A DNA stretch of 64,000 nucleotides from Bombus terrestris. Its lineage: Eukaryota; Arthropoda; Insecta; Hymenoptera; Apidae. A program made the translations under genes and the position numbers. The notes beneath the pieces are model-generated. The model was not told the origin of the DNA. It did not search any database and worked only from the letters and a program-made list of their open reading frames with translations. The DNA lies in assembly GCF_910591885.1 (NCBI RefSeq), contig NC_063274.1, positions 4,960,001 to 5,024,000 of the forward strand. Reading direction: 5' to 3'. This document shows, piece after piece, positions 1-11,619 of the stretch (positions are counted from its first letter, which is position 1; every line of letters begins with the position of its first letter).

Positions 1-1140
1 GGAGTCAATTTTTCATCGCTTTCAGTTGCTCTTTCGACGGATAACAGAGAGAATGTCCGCGGAGAACCGGCGAGACTTATTTTCGATCCGCAAAATGTTA
101 AAACTTTTATTAATGGCCCATTCATTTTTATAAAACTTTTTACAAACTAAGCTTTGTTTCTAACTTACAGGCTAGGTTAATTATTCTACAAAATTGCTAT
201 GTTGCTGAAGAAAATGTTTATCTACAGATGCTGATCAGAAGATTAACGTGAGACAACAAGGAAATTGTTCTCGACAAGTTGAAATCACGAAAATGATATC
301 GCACTTGAGACGATACAATTTAAAGCTGAGTAATTTTTCTACACGGAGTATACATGTAGTATGTATATATATATGTACAGAAATTATATTACTATTTATA
401 TATGGAAATTATTAAAATGGCTTTAATACAAACTAAAGTCAATTAATTTTTTTAGATAAAATTCTGCATTGTGTTATTGTCTATTTATATGAATTGAATA
501 TTTAATATATAGAAAACGTAACATGTGTATGTTAATATTAGTGGTGTGTGCTAGTATTTTATGTTATGTATATCTGTATATGTTAACTCAACCTTCGTAT
601 TTCGCGGAAATTTATTTCAATTTAATTAAATAATACAGGACCAATAAATTACGATGTATTCAAATGTTTATGGACATGAAATATAGGACATAGGACAGTG
701 TGTGTAAAAAAAAAGGGTCCAGAGGTATTCGTGTTTTTATTCAAATGACCAACACATAACCTCTTTTGGTAGTCATAAAGTAATATAAATTACCATGGAG
801 ATAATTCATGATATGAATAATATGAAAGGAAATAACGTATTTTACTCACCAGTCTGGTGTTCAACTCACTGTTGTCTGCTTAATTTTTCATTGCAAATAA
901 GTAAGTAGGTACATATCATAAATAAACACGTGATGTTATACAAAGAGTCCAGAAATTTGTTTATAACGTTTGAGAATTAAGTGATTGAATGGAATATATT
1001 AACACAGTTTAGAAAATTTATAAATATTTGAAACGAAATTAATTAATTATTTTATACGCACAACTACACAAAGGATCACTCCAACTTGTTCAAATTACAA
1101 TACTTGAATCTTAATACGACAACTTTCTCAACGAATAAGA
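1..1140. other. AT-rich non-coding DNA
   Basis: No open frame, repeat array or RNA gene seen. A minus-strand donor-like ACTG|GTGAGTAAAA at 849-858 is isolated. Confidence 0.5.
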
Positions 1141-1400
1141 ATCTGACACCAATCAGAGAGTTGTATTTGTTTGTACGCCAATCGCGAAAAAGAGTTTAGA
1201 TTAATATAAAAAATTAATACATGAAGAATGCGCACATAAATAATCCCTTTGAATTATTTAAATTATTCAAATTATTCAAATTATTCAAATTATTCAAATT
1301 ATGTGAATTTTGATGACAGATTTCTTAACCAATGAGGTTCTCTACCAATCGGAGAGCTGAGTTTATTTATACGACCAATCAGAAATATTTTCGTAAATGC
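1141..1400. promoter_or_regulatory. CCAAT-box cluster in two related modules
   Basis: Five CCAAT motifs occur at 1149, 1178, 1329, 1345 and 1375. Two modules of about 45 bp are similar: ACCAATCAGAGAGTTGTATT...CGCCAATCGC and ACCAATCGGAGAGCTGAGTT...CGACCAATCA, each a CCAAT pair spaced 29-30 bp. CCAAT is the NF-Y binding site and multiple spaced copies are typical of promoters. Possible transcript start at 1430-1500; a donor-like ACG|GTGAGAG lies at 1587. No protein product is evident, so a non-coding RNA or distant first exon is the most that can be suggested. Confidence 0.35.
1250..1303. repeat. (TTCAAATTA)n minisatellite
   Basis: About five and a half copies of a 9-bp unit, the last four nearly perfect, lying between the two CCAAT modules. 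Confidence 0.9.
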
Positions 1401-1978
1401 TTACCTAAGTAGTAGTATATGTACATGTAGGTAGCAGTGATAGTGTTCTTACAAGTTCGGATGTATTTGATATTTTGAAAGTGTAGATATCTTCGCGGAG
1501 TTATAAACCGTTTACAGTCTTAAAAGGTATCCTAATAGTGAAATATTGTCAAATTACAATCACGGACAAAGATTCGTTTCAACGACGGTGAGAGAGAATC
1601 TTCGGTATCTCCTCAGAAGTATGTACATTTACCTTGAAATTGCATCGACAATAGTGGGTTTGCATCGATCGAATACACATATTGATTTGTTTGCAGTAAA
1701 CGTTGCCTATCGTGTTAATTCGTTGACAGAAACACAACTAAGAGTTTGCTATTCGTGAGGTGTATAATTCTCTCGAGTAATATGGATACCAGTTATTTGC
1801 ACAGTATTTGATTCGTAATGTCCATTTGCATCATTTAATTTACTAATTATATATTCAGCCTAGAGCGTAAATTACACGCGGTAGATAAAATAACACTAAT
1901 ATTGATTTTAAATTATTTAACTAATTTCATGCTTTCGTATTCGTAATAAAATATAACAGAAAAGTAATGACGCTTTAC

Positions 1979-2036
1979 GTGTGTGGTATGGTGTGTGTGG
2001 TACGGTGTGTGTGTATGTGTGTATACGCGTATATAA
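1979..2036. repeat. Imperfect (TG)n microsatellite
   Basis: GTGTGTGG, GTGTGTGTGG and GTGTGTGTGTATGTGTGTAT interrupted by TATG and TACG; alternating purine-pyrimidine, ending in TACGCGTATATA. Confidence 0.85.
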
Positions 2037-2322
2037 AACGAATTTCTGTATGTTGACACGATTCAGGTCCAACAAGACTCGTCGTTAAATGCGAGATGAA
2101 AAATGAAGCGATTTCATCGTGATATATCGTGAGCAATATATTGCGATTTGTTCCTTGCAATAACCAATTTTTTATCAAATTTTATTGGGACAATGTTATC
2201 GTCAGATGAGTTCGTTAAGGAGAGAGGGAAGAGGATGGCTTGATTACTAGATGATCATACGAGAGCGAGAAGGATAATAGTCGAGAAAAGTGTGGAGATG
2301 CTGGAAGCGGTGAAGAATGGAG

Positions 2323-2351
2323 ATGAATTGCTGTGCACATCCTAGTGGGGG
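2323..2351 (+). CDS. Possible short first coding exon (very tentative)
   Basis: ATG at 2323 opens M-N-C-C-A-H-P-S-G and reaches G|GTAAGTAAG, a perfect extended donor at 2352. There is no supporting upstream promoter or partner exon, and GTAAGT is expected by chance several times in 64 kb. Confidence 0.15.
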
Positions 2352-3042
2352 GTAAGTAAGAAAGTAACAGAAAATATCAATTGCCTTCTATCTCCTTGTT
2401 TCGTCCCGTCGTTCCTCCTCTAGTTTCTCATTCTAGATTTATGTTAACGGTTGCTCAGATTATACGGATACGTATTCGCTCGAACGACAAAGTATCTCGA
2501 GTCACGTAATTTCTTAAAATGACTACTAGATTTCATTTTGAGTATCTTAGTAAATAAAAGAAAAAATTAACTTATATGCGCGTATGATAATTCATATTTT
2601 TAATTGAAACGCGTATCTTGTTGAAAATATACATGTTGATTTTTAGCTATATACTATAGGATAGAACCAAAGGGATACGATCCACTATGAAAGGAGAGAT
2701 AGTGATGATTTATGTACGCCATGCAGGTTCAATTTGTATCACGTCAGGTTTTACCGACTGAGACGTGTAGCTACGTGGACAACTGAATTATTGTTCGAAC
2801 TAGAATCGAGATATTTATAGATAGAAATAACTGAAACGATATGTACGATCGAATCAGGAAGATTTTAAACGAGTGTCTTGTTCAATTTTGTGATCTTTAT
2901 TACCGTCTGAATTCCCAGTTGAATCTTTCTATCGACGATTTTTTATTTTGAAACATCTTGTTCTGAAATATGTATGTATAAGGTTAGAATGACATTATGT
3001 ATGCACATATGTATATACTAATGTATGTACGTACGCTGTCTT

Positions 3043-3080
3043 TTTACATGTATTTTACATGTATTTGTACATGTATTTTA
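3043..3080. repeat. TACATGTATTT tandem repeat
   Basis: Three copies of a TACATGTATTT unit in AT-rich DNA. Confidence 0.7.
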
Positions 3081-3514
3081 AATTCATGTTTCTGCCTTTT
3101 TTGCACTTATGTTACTCGTTACTTAAATATATTTCTCGAGTTCTCTTGCAATTTCTGATATATAGTAATAAATAATACAAATTTCAATATTATTTTGAAG
3201 GTTATGTTCTTATCTTGCACTATCTTAAATACTTAAAATCAATATTTATTTATTTACTCCACCGCAATATTTAACACGTTTATACAGATTCCATTCGTTA
3301 AATTGTTATTTATCTTGCATCCCATATATTCCAATTTCGCGATATTCTGTACAGAGAAAAAAAAAAACACACACTCTGCTAAAAGTTTTAAACGCTTATT
3401 ATAATTCTCTCAAAATTGGCAAAAACGTAGATAAATCATATTGTAATAATTTATTTAACTCGATCATTTAAAATTATTAAATACGAAAAACTTATTAAAA
3501 ACAGGAGATGTACT

Positions 3515-3808
3515 CTAAGACTTTTGTGCCAGAGTGTACGTAAAATAGAAAAAGCACGTTGTCTCGAATCGTAAAAATTCATTATCAACTGCAACAAGCA
3601 CCCTATTCGACGATATCGTCCGTGAATTCATTTTCCCCGTGTTCCACGTATCTTTGGATTTAACCGGAGGCCGTGACGTGAATGCAGAACTGCTCAGGAA
3701 TCCCTGAGCTGACTCGGTTCGGATAGGATTCGCAGTTTTGGCGTGGAGCCCGTTGTTTAAAGGAGTCCAAGTGGTTGAAACAGGAGCTCGTACCACGCTG
3801 CTCGGACA
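3515..3808 (-). other. Unassigned minus-strand open frame in a moderate-GC island
   Basis: A frame of about 98 codons without ATG near its start (first in-frame ATG is well inside, M-N-S-R-T-I-S-S-N). The amino acid composition is balanced rather than low-complexity (e.g. P-V-S-T-T-W-T-P-L-N-N). The upstream boundary is an in-frame TAA; a weak CCGAGCAG could serve as acceptor. No homology recognised. A 68-codon plus-strand frame follows at 3859-4065, so the island is open on both strands and coding status is doubtful. Confidence 0.15.
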
Positions 3809-4792
3809 ATATTACTTCTCATGGAGTCGAGAATTTGCCGTAGGCCGTAGGTAACGTCGTGCTAATTCGCAGACTCGCTCCGTCGACGAAAACGGAATAT
3901 TACTGTCTGTGGTCCATGTTTCTCTCGGTATTTGAATCTCTGTCGTTTCAACGAATGTCTGAATGCGTATCAGGCCGTATTAAAGACACGTGTCCCTTGC
4001 TTAAATGTGGTGCAACGGTAGTTGCAATTATAAAGGATATGGGCTGGAAAAGTGGTTACTGTTAATGTGATCGTTTAGTGCTGTGCACGCTACAATTTAT
4101 TTATTAGTTTGAATTTTTTCAAGCGATTTTGGATTTTTTAGTTTTTTCGGAATTTAATAATATTGGAATCTCTTGTTAAGATTGATCTCATACGAAATTA
4201 GAGGAGTCGTGTACTAGTTCGTGATTCTTATTTTAACTTTTAAATCGAAACTTAAAGCCTTAATATGATGTTTTGATTGTGATAAATTGTAGAATATAGC
4301 GATTACATTATCAATAGAGTTAGTGAGATTTTGTTTACTAAAGATTGTAGAGGAATATTTCAATAAAAAATATTTACAGGGAATTTCATTTTTAGAGTGT
4401 AGCGTATGTTGTCGCTTGGTTTCAGTTAAATATTGCAGTTATTTTTAACAATTAATCTTTCCATGTTAACAATCCATTAACGTTTCTTTTTCCTATATTC
4501 TTTTTATAGGGAAGGATATTTATTATACTTCGTTTCTAACTTAATAAAATTTACGATTACCAGAGTCTCAAACAATTTTAAGTATTAAATCCAGCAAGAT
4601 TACCATCCTGACTAAACAAGGTTTATCAATGACAAGATTAAATTCACCTTCCAAAATTAAATGTTTCATTTATATTGTAGGATTTCTTTATTTATTTAGA
4701 ATGGATTAAACTGGAAACGATGGTTATTTAACGTGAACTAAATACAGTAATGTGCTATAACTAAGACAACTAAATAGTTAATTTACAACTCT

Positions 4793-5301
4793 TGTCACCA
4801 CGGTTTCAACGCTCTCTCTCTCTCTCACGCGAACCATCCTCCTCAACGATGCTGACAACATTGTCTTTGACGACGCTGACAACGCTCTCCGACAACGCTG
4901 ACCACACTCTGACGTCTCATCTAATTACTGCCTGTTAATTCGTCTTTCTCCCTTAAGCATCCCTTTGCCTTTTCTCATAGGCCCACATCGACCACACCTT
5001 AATCTGCATCGGAGATAAGACTTCCTTCCCGACCTTTGGACTCTTTTGCACACGTCACCAGCTTATCATCATAACCTACACCGAGCCCGTCAACATCCCC
5101 AAACCAAAACGTATATGTGTCGAGACTTCAGCAAACTCAGGCAGTTCTTGTTCAGCCTTTCTCTGATTCAGTATATTATACTATCTCTGTAAGACTATTG
5201 TAATCATTGAATTTATAATAAAGTTTGATAAAAGAAAGTTAAGAGTTGGGCTACGGCTCAACCTTCTTTCTTTATAATCTAAGTCACAAGTTTACGTGAC
5301 A
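4793..5301 (+). mobile_element. LTR-like sequence, forward copy (TGTCAC...GTGACA)
   Basis: The segment starts TGTCACCACGG and ends TTTACGTGACA, giving the TG...CA ends and short inverted termini of a long terminal repeat; length 509 bp. In its right third it has a TATA-like TATATTATAC, then AATAAAG (near 5216) as a polyadenylation-type signal. Its last ~125 bp recur in inverted orientation at 5327-5470. No primer-binding site beginning TGG follows and no target duplication was recognised, so this may be a solo or degraded LTR. Family not assigned; a Ty3/gypsy-type LTR is possible from the ends alone. Confidence 0.45.
4812..4826. repeat. (CT)n microsatellite
   Basis: CTCTCTCTCTCTCTC just inside the left end of the forward LTR-like sequence. 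Confidence 0.8.
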
Positions 5302-5326
5302 TACACGTTCCGCGACCGTCTGCGAC

Positions 5327-5675
5327 TGTCACGTAAAATTACAATTCACAATTCAGATTATATAAAAGTAACAAGGTCGAGCCGTAACTATTAGCCCTCC
5401 TTTTATCAATCTTTATTATGAATTCAATAGTCACAATTGAATATACACTGAATTGACACGTATAAATCACAGTTCACTCCAATAACTTTATATAGGAACT
5501 AGTTACCCTGATGGTTATGTATAAACTAAGTATGCGACTGGTCTAAGGGCAGAAACTCGGTAAAAAGATGTTGACTATTCTAAAGATAGAAAATAAGTGA
5601 AGTTCAGTGACGATGCTGAGTCTGAGGAAAGCTAGTTATGGGTGTATCTAGCACACCGGACCATCGGATTTGTTG
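5327..5675 (-). mobile_element. LTR-like sequence, inverted copy
   Basis: The reverse complement of 5327-5470 matches the last part of the forward copy: both share GACTATTG, AATTCATAATAAAG/AATTTATAATAAAG, TTGATAAAAG, GCTACGGCTC/GTTACGGCTC, TATAATCT and the end TTTACGTGACA. Upstream on the minus strand it has CTATATAAAG and an initiator-like TCAATTCAGTG, i.e. a promoter in the expected place before AATAAAG. The outer limit is uncertain: TGTCATCAAC at about 5675 on the minus strand is a possible start, but the U3-like part does not match the forward copy. The two copies face tail to tail with 25 bp between them (5302-5326). Confidence 0.45.
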
Positions 5676-6110
5676 ATGACAATTTTGGTTAGGAAGGTGA
5701 GGGCAGTAGACATTGCTTCTGATTGGATAATAAGAAGGTTGGTGGAATAGGAAGGATCTTAGCCGCCCTCGATAAAAAGTTGCTAGTGGGAAGCATCATA
5801 CGTGAGAAAAACTAATTTTCCCGTGTCAACCCGCAGTAAACAATAAATGTAAAGGACACCTGAAATAAAAGATACTTGTTTGGTCTGAAGGACCTTAACT
5901 ATGGAAATGCCAAGATTTATGGTGGCTCCTTAAGACTATTGAGGGTACGCAGTGAGGATGTATAGATATTTGGATGCCATCTTGCCCATGGTGTGTGGCC
6001 TGGTCTCTGATGTGGATTGAGATTTGGTTGATGTTATCGGCCACGGTCACATCTTTTTACCGCGTAACTATTTGACTGAAACACCAACGACACATTGATG
6101 GGCCACACGG
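5676..6110. other. Unexplained moderately G-rich segment beside the LTR-like pair
   Basis: Composition differs from the AT-rich flanks and includes GGTGAGGGCAGTAG, TGGTCTGAAGGACC and GGTGTGTGGCCTGG. No long open frame is present. It may be the remaining body of the inverted retroelement copy or an unrelated insertion; I cannot assign it. Confidence 0.3.
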
Positions 6111-6119
6111 TCCATTGAA

Positions 6120-7650
6120 GCTTGCAGACCCTTTTGGCCTGTCGGCATTTAGGCTTTCTCGCAACGTTGTTTATGGTTCACCCGAGATTTCTTAGACAAT
6201 CTGTCCAGGATACTACAATATTTACATATTTAGTCATACAAAAACGCATTTCTAGTTTTCAGAGTGCTATTAATTTTTTCCAGAATATACGCAGATATCG
6301 CTGATAATTCGATACGAAAGTCGTTCTAAATATCCAAACATTTTAAATACTAAACAGTGAACAATCATGCAGAAATTCCACCAGAAGTTTCACGTGAAAT
6401 TCGCTAATGTTGTTCGCATAGACAAAAAGTTTCAATGAAATGGAATTTCGTACCGAGCGTTTGCCACATGCTCCCAGTTTTAGACACTGAAATACTTTTC
6501 TGTATTAAAATATAAACGTCGTACGGTTCGTTATTCGCATATTAATGCTCAGGTTTCTGATCGAAGCTTCTCTCTGGTGGTAGCGAATAAAAACTCGTCG
6601 TTATCGCGGTGGTTCGAATTTTACGCCAACCATTGATATAATCGAGTCTATTCAGTCTGTGTAACAGACCATATCGGTCGTACTCCCAATGAAATCATCT
6701 CGTCGAACTTACCGCGCATTGAATCTTTTACCGCGATAAGAGCTGTGAACATTGAAGTACGAGTGTCGACCCTACATACAGTATGGAGTACTATAGAGCA
6801 TAATTGCGGAATCGGAAATAAAAGTTACCCTAGCGGACGCTCTGAACTTCCCCGAGTTATCTGTACAAATATACAAGTCAATATTAAGCTCTTTCTATTC
6901 GTACAAAATCCAAATGGTAAATCCAGTTCAAAAGAGATATGGTTTTTTTTCCTTTAAATAAGAGATAAAAAAATTATTGCACACACGTAACAGAAAATAA
7001 CGTTATACAAGAAATACGTTAAAAAACATGTCCTTAAAGCACAAACTCTCTCGTGTTTGATACGTTTTCCAGTAACAGTATTTATAAAGAACCGAAGAAA
7101 TTCATTTGAATTCATTCTTTGATCATTTGAAATTGGGATCGTCGTAGAATCTTCGACATGATGCACCTATAGCAGATAGTACAAAGTAAAACGTACAAAA
7201 TGTATGTTCGAAGATCACGAAAGACCTAGTCTAAGGGTTAATTAACTGGTTTCATTGAAAATTTAGAAGTTAGAAAACAATATTGGCTTACATAAAGTAT
7301 AATCAGAAAACTTTAATTAGATTATACAACAAACTTTATGTGCTTTCGAGGTTCTCGGGCTCTAAAGGAACAATTTTTCGCCGTATCAAAGTTTCCCTTT
7401 GTCTCTTCATTTCATAGTCTCGCAAAAACGCGTCGTTTTTAATATCCACCCCATGGATCACCCTCAAAAAAAAGAAAAGACACGAGCATACCATGCCAAC
7501 AGAGACGAACCAGACGCGAATTCCTGAAATTGCTCGCGTACTACCATGACAAAGTTGCCTTTGTCTGGCCCGCTCGCTAAATCGGTAGTCGTCGATCGAT
7601 AAACGGGAAATTAAGACGCGAAACGAAAGGTTAATGATCGTGTATAGTGC
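6120..7650. other. AT-rich non-coding DNA
   Basis: Frames up to 70 codons, none with a start, motif or splice context. Nothing else seen. Confidence 0.5.
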
Positions 7651-7659
7651 ATAGTTTAT

Positions 7660-8480
7660 ATCGAGAAGCGACTTGAACGGCGATTGTATAAGGGCTGCGA
7701 GAGTTTACTACGCGAAACGCGACAGGGCCCGCGAGCGATCGGACAATGACATCTTTCAGAACAATTCATTGTTCCAAGGAAGCTCGTCCGCTTACGAGGG
7801 GAGGCAGTCGGTGGAGCAGAGTGCGGCGTCTCTGGGTGCTCGCAGTTTCTCCGGCTGTCCCCTGGCCCCCCTGACGGTTAGTTGCCGCGGGCCGTCTCAT
7901 TGAATACACGCTGGGACAATGTAGTCTGCACAATACCGGTGTCAGCCGGAAATGACGCCACGCAGAGAGAGACAGAAAGAGGTGGTGTACGCGTGTAGTC
8001 AAGCCTCGCGAATTGGCGGCGTTAAGGCAGCCAAGCAAACCCCTCTTCCGCGAACGAGCAGGCTATCTACACTGCGTAACGCACAATTGGCCATGTTGCA
8101 GGCTGGCATACGCGGCTGACTAGGCTATTTCTCTGTCTGGCCACCCATCTCAGACGGTACTTCTGCCAGACGCGTCGATATCGCGGTTAGATGGCGTTAT
8201 ATCCGTGCAAATTTTTCGATCACGTTATTCGATAAGCGCGCGATAGGTAGCCTGCAATGGGATTCATTAACGTGTTGCACGAACAATCGAACGATAAGGA
8301 ACGGCTTGATGGCGCGTCGTAGACATTGGGTCGTACAATGGCGTCGATGGAACCAGTCAGATGGGAACCGTTTTAAGTATCTCGCCGCTACGGACGCTAT
8401 TGAACCAGCTTTCGGTGCCCGGGAAAATGACTGATCGGAGAAGAATTGTCTGTAGATCGTCGGCTCCACTTTGTTGCGTT
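7660..8480. other. GC-rich island, no assignable gene
   Basis: CpG-dense block with overlapping open frames on both strands (up to ~90 codons) that lack ATG starts or give mixed sequences without recognisable motifs. No splice-bounded exon stands out. Candidate enhancer or UTR exon. Confidence 0.4.
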
Positions 8481-8489
8481 CAATGGCGA

Positions 8490-10770
8490 ACGTAAGTTAG
8501 ACGGAAAGTTTTACTGACGAGGAAGATCGTGGCAGTGTTGATCTTGGATCCTCGAGCTTGGATTCGGCAAGTTTGTTTGCCTTTTCAGATAATTACAGAT
8601 AATACGAACAAAGAAAGAATATTATGCAGAGATGCGTTTTTGTAGCAGTATTTGGCTACTTCTATATTCGTTTTCTATGTTGAGGGAACAGGGATAAAGT
8701 AGAACCAGGCTGGAGAATAGCCAGTATTTGTCGAGAAAGTTCAAGGATGATTGTAAGCAGTTTTGACAGAGAAACGGATAGTACCTTGGTAATATTTTAG
8801 TCATTGAAATATCTCTTTTTCGAAATCAAATTTCTAATTCAAAATTTTACGAGAAAGTAGCTTATCGAAATATCCAATGAATTTAATTCTAACTGTTTGA
8901 TTGTGCAACATAGTAGATACGCGTGAATTTAGTATGCGTCGAGTAGAGAATTTAGATATTATCATCGAAATGGCTATAACAGGTATTGACTTTAAATGTG
9001 ACTTCATCTTTCAGATTTATTGATAATTGTTAACGTCCATAAAGATTCACCGTGATGTAGGATATATATAGTGCTATATCTATACTATATTGATAGTTTT
9101 GAATGATATACCGCTAAGATAATAGTTCTGTTTCGAAGCTTTCCGATCTTAAAACGATTGATCTTTATTTATGTTCATTTGTTAAATAAAATTTATTCAG
9201 CTTACGAGTAGAAACAAAGCAAATACATTCTATAATTATTCCACTTAAAAGCACGTATATTCCAAGTATAAATATCATAATTAATAATCTGGTGAGCTAT
9301 GAACTGTGTGAACTAATTTCAAGGTAAACGGGGACGTTTTCAGGGCAGATCATTCAGAAAGTTTCCTGACTGTCGAATCGATAATCCGGCGAATGAATTT
9401 ACAATCTCAACCTAAAATCGGCGGTCGTAAACGTTCGGTCACGATTTTGCAGTAATTAGCAGTGAGAGGAATTAGAAAAGTTTTAATTAGTTCTTCCGAG
9501 AGTTAAATCTTACAGCGGAATTTATTAGCATAATTTGGAATCGATCGCAAACGAGAACAATAAAACGGTATGTATAATTGAATAGCGTGGAAGTGGAATA
9601 TTCAAGACCATTCGCGTAACTGATTCATCAGCCATTATATCATTGTTCCATTGATATAAATTTTAAAACGAGTATCTGATACAATACTTATTTCACAATA
9701 GAATATTCTATGGTGAAAATGTCTGGAAATGAAATAAAAAGAGAGAAAACGGGTCGATTATTGAATATCTGGTATAGTAGTCGTTTCACGGTGGAACTTT
9801 CTACGGCGAAAACGTCTGAAAATAAAATAAAAGAGAAATCAATTATCGTAATAAACAACCCCTTTTGTGAAGTCTTGCATTAAAGTCGCCCCAACATGAT
9901 AATTTCAAGACAATGATATCGCTGTAACGACTCGCTAAAGACGGCGGAAGTTTTTTAATTAACGCACATTAGGCGGTTATACGCTTTACATGGCAAATTC
10001 ATTTATCACGAGCGTGAAGTTTCCTACAAAAGATGCAGCAGCCTCGTCCTGCAACGGAAAACTTTATTATGCCGCAAGCCAACAATCGTTTTACATATCC
10101 CGTTGTAGTTGAAAGTAACAACACCAGAAAACATACATTTCATCTACAAAGAATTGCGGTATTTTATCGTGTTCTGCGTAGGGTCGCGTTGCCCTTTGCC
10201 TCGAACTTTATACCAGCTTGCGAGTAAACGCTACTCTCCGAAAACCGATTTTTATTTAACCAAATTGCGAATTCTCCTTTATTCTTATATTTTATTACAA
10301 TCCCACTCTTTAATGTATGCATTTCTGCATCTCGAAGTATCCATTTTAAAGATTTGAGTATTTAGCATAAATCAAAGAATTAGATTCGTAGCAGTTTGAT
10401 GATAATTTTCAAAAGTAATATTAATTTCATCTTTTCCATAAATGTTGCTTCTAGCATAATTGGCGACGTATTTAGCTAAACACCAACTTGTCTTCCCATT
10501 AAAGCAAATAAAAATTTGATAAGTATCAAACAAGTTTCCATTTACCGGATCACGTCATAGCCTTCTACAGTCTGTAAAAGACATAATCTTTTAACAGTAA
10601 ATTTTTATCGAACTGTGAATACGTAAGAATTATCACGGACGAACATCGATCCATTTTCCCGTCTCAATTCCACGATTTTACAAACGAGTCCATTAATCAT
10701 CGAAATAGAATCGTCTGGTTCAATAAACCTGTATATATACACATACACATACATACACACATATCTCTAC
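8490..10770. other. AT-rich non-coding DNA
   Basis: Apart from the 93-bp duplication at 9691 and an ATACAC-rich run at 10731-10766, nothing distinct is visible. Confidence 0.5.
9691..9841. repeat. Two-copy 93-bp tandem duplication
   Basis: TTTCACAATAGAATATTCTA with GGTGAAAATGTCTGGAAATG (from 9691) and TTTCACGGTGGAACTTTCTA with GGCGAAAACGTCTGAAAATA (from 9784) match over about 57 bp, including the following AAATAAAAGAGA-type run. Period 93 bp, about 80% identity. Confidence 0.65.
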
Positions 10771-10774
10771 TTTC

Positions 10775-11038
10775 TCAAACGGCATATCTCTCAGAGAATC
10801 CCAAGAGCAAAAAGTAACGCGTGTTCGTCCTTAATTCGCGGTGTGCATCATCTTGTCCCTCGTGCACTTTCACTAGCCATTCGAGAATCGGGATCAATGT
10901 CCCTCGCCATGGTTCAGCGCGTCGTATTGACCTCGGGCCAAGAAAGATGCAATTGCCTCCAGTCGAACCTTCAAGGGAGAGCGGTGTGAGCGTCGTAAGA
11001 AAGTAGGCCAACAAAACAAACCGCATCGCCTGATTCAT
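10775..11038 (-). CDS. Candidate 87-residue secreted protein, single exon
   Basis: ATG at 11038 (minus) gives M-N-Q-A-M-R followed by a hydrophobic stretch (F-V-L-L-A-Y-F-L-T-T-L-T-P-L-S-L) and then E-G-S-T-G-G, which has the layout of a signal peptide with cleavage near residue 24. The remaining ~63 residues are mixed and not low-complexity, with a single Cys (N-C-I-F). A second in-frame ATG at residue 5 is the alternative start. A TAAATAAAA stretch about 50 bp upstream could act as TATA. No AATAAA is seen soon after the stop. No known peptide family is recognised. The frame sits in a GC-rich island where open frames of this length arise by chance, so a regulatory island is the main alternative. 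Confidence 0.22.
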   Translation of the reverse strand: MNQAMRFVLLAYFLTTLTPLSLEGSTGGNCIFLGPRSIRRAEPWRGTLIPILEWLVKVHEGQDDAHRELRTNTRYFLLLGFSERYAV

Positions 11039-11316
11039 ACGCTGCAAACTGTTGCTACGTTTCTGGCGAGCAAGTCCTACGTGCGCCGTTTTATTTACGA
11101 TGCTCGCATAACAGTGTTAGAGAGGCTATGGAGCAAAGCCGAGGGATGATGTTGCATGACTCGCATGCTCCCACGCCAAAGAAGGGACGAACCTTCTTGC
11201 ACGAGATCCTGGCTAATTTGCAGTCCGAGGATGCTCTTTCGATTCGAGAAAGAAGAGCGTCGGAAAAACGAGGACAGAAAATGAGAAAGAGAAGGATCGA
11301 AGGAAGGGAGAGAGAA

Positions 11317-11339
11317 GGAGAGAGAGAGAGAGAGAGAGA
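11317..11339. repeat. (GA)n microsatellite
   Basis: AGAGAGAGAGAGAGAGAGAG within a longer purine-rich stretch (11255-11345) that also makes the minus strand open. Confidence 0.9.
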
Positions 11340-11619
11340 TTGCGAAGGTAGTAGAGAAACTGATGTCCTCTGGAGATGAGCAGCCGCCTGAAGGAGAACG
11401 ATATTGCTCCTTGGCTGGCTGGATACTGTGACTCCACCTCTTTCTCCTTTTCCTCTATCCTGCGGACCACGAATACGAGGAGAAGGATAAAAAGATTACA
11501 GGAGCAAATACCCGAGCGGAGACGAACCCGTCGTCGAATGGACCAACGCGGATGGATAAGAATCTTTCGCCTCTCTTTTAGATGGCAAACACCGTGCACA
11601 ATCCCTTATCCACGGGGAT

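Noticed and set aside
841..870. Minus-strand micro-exon ending ACTG|GTGAGTAAAA
   Set aside because: A good donor, but the upstream sequence has no convincing acceptor and the only open phase gives eight residues.
11213..11599. 128-codon minus-strand frame
   Set aside because: Low-complexity Ser/Leu/Phe reading of the GA-rich plus strand.
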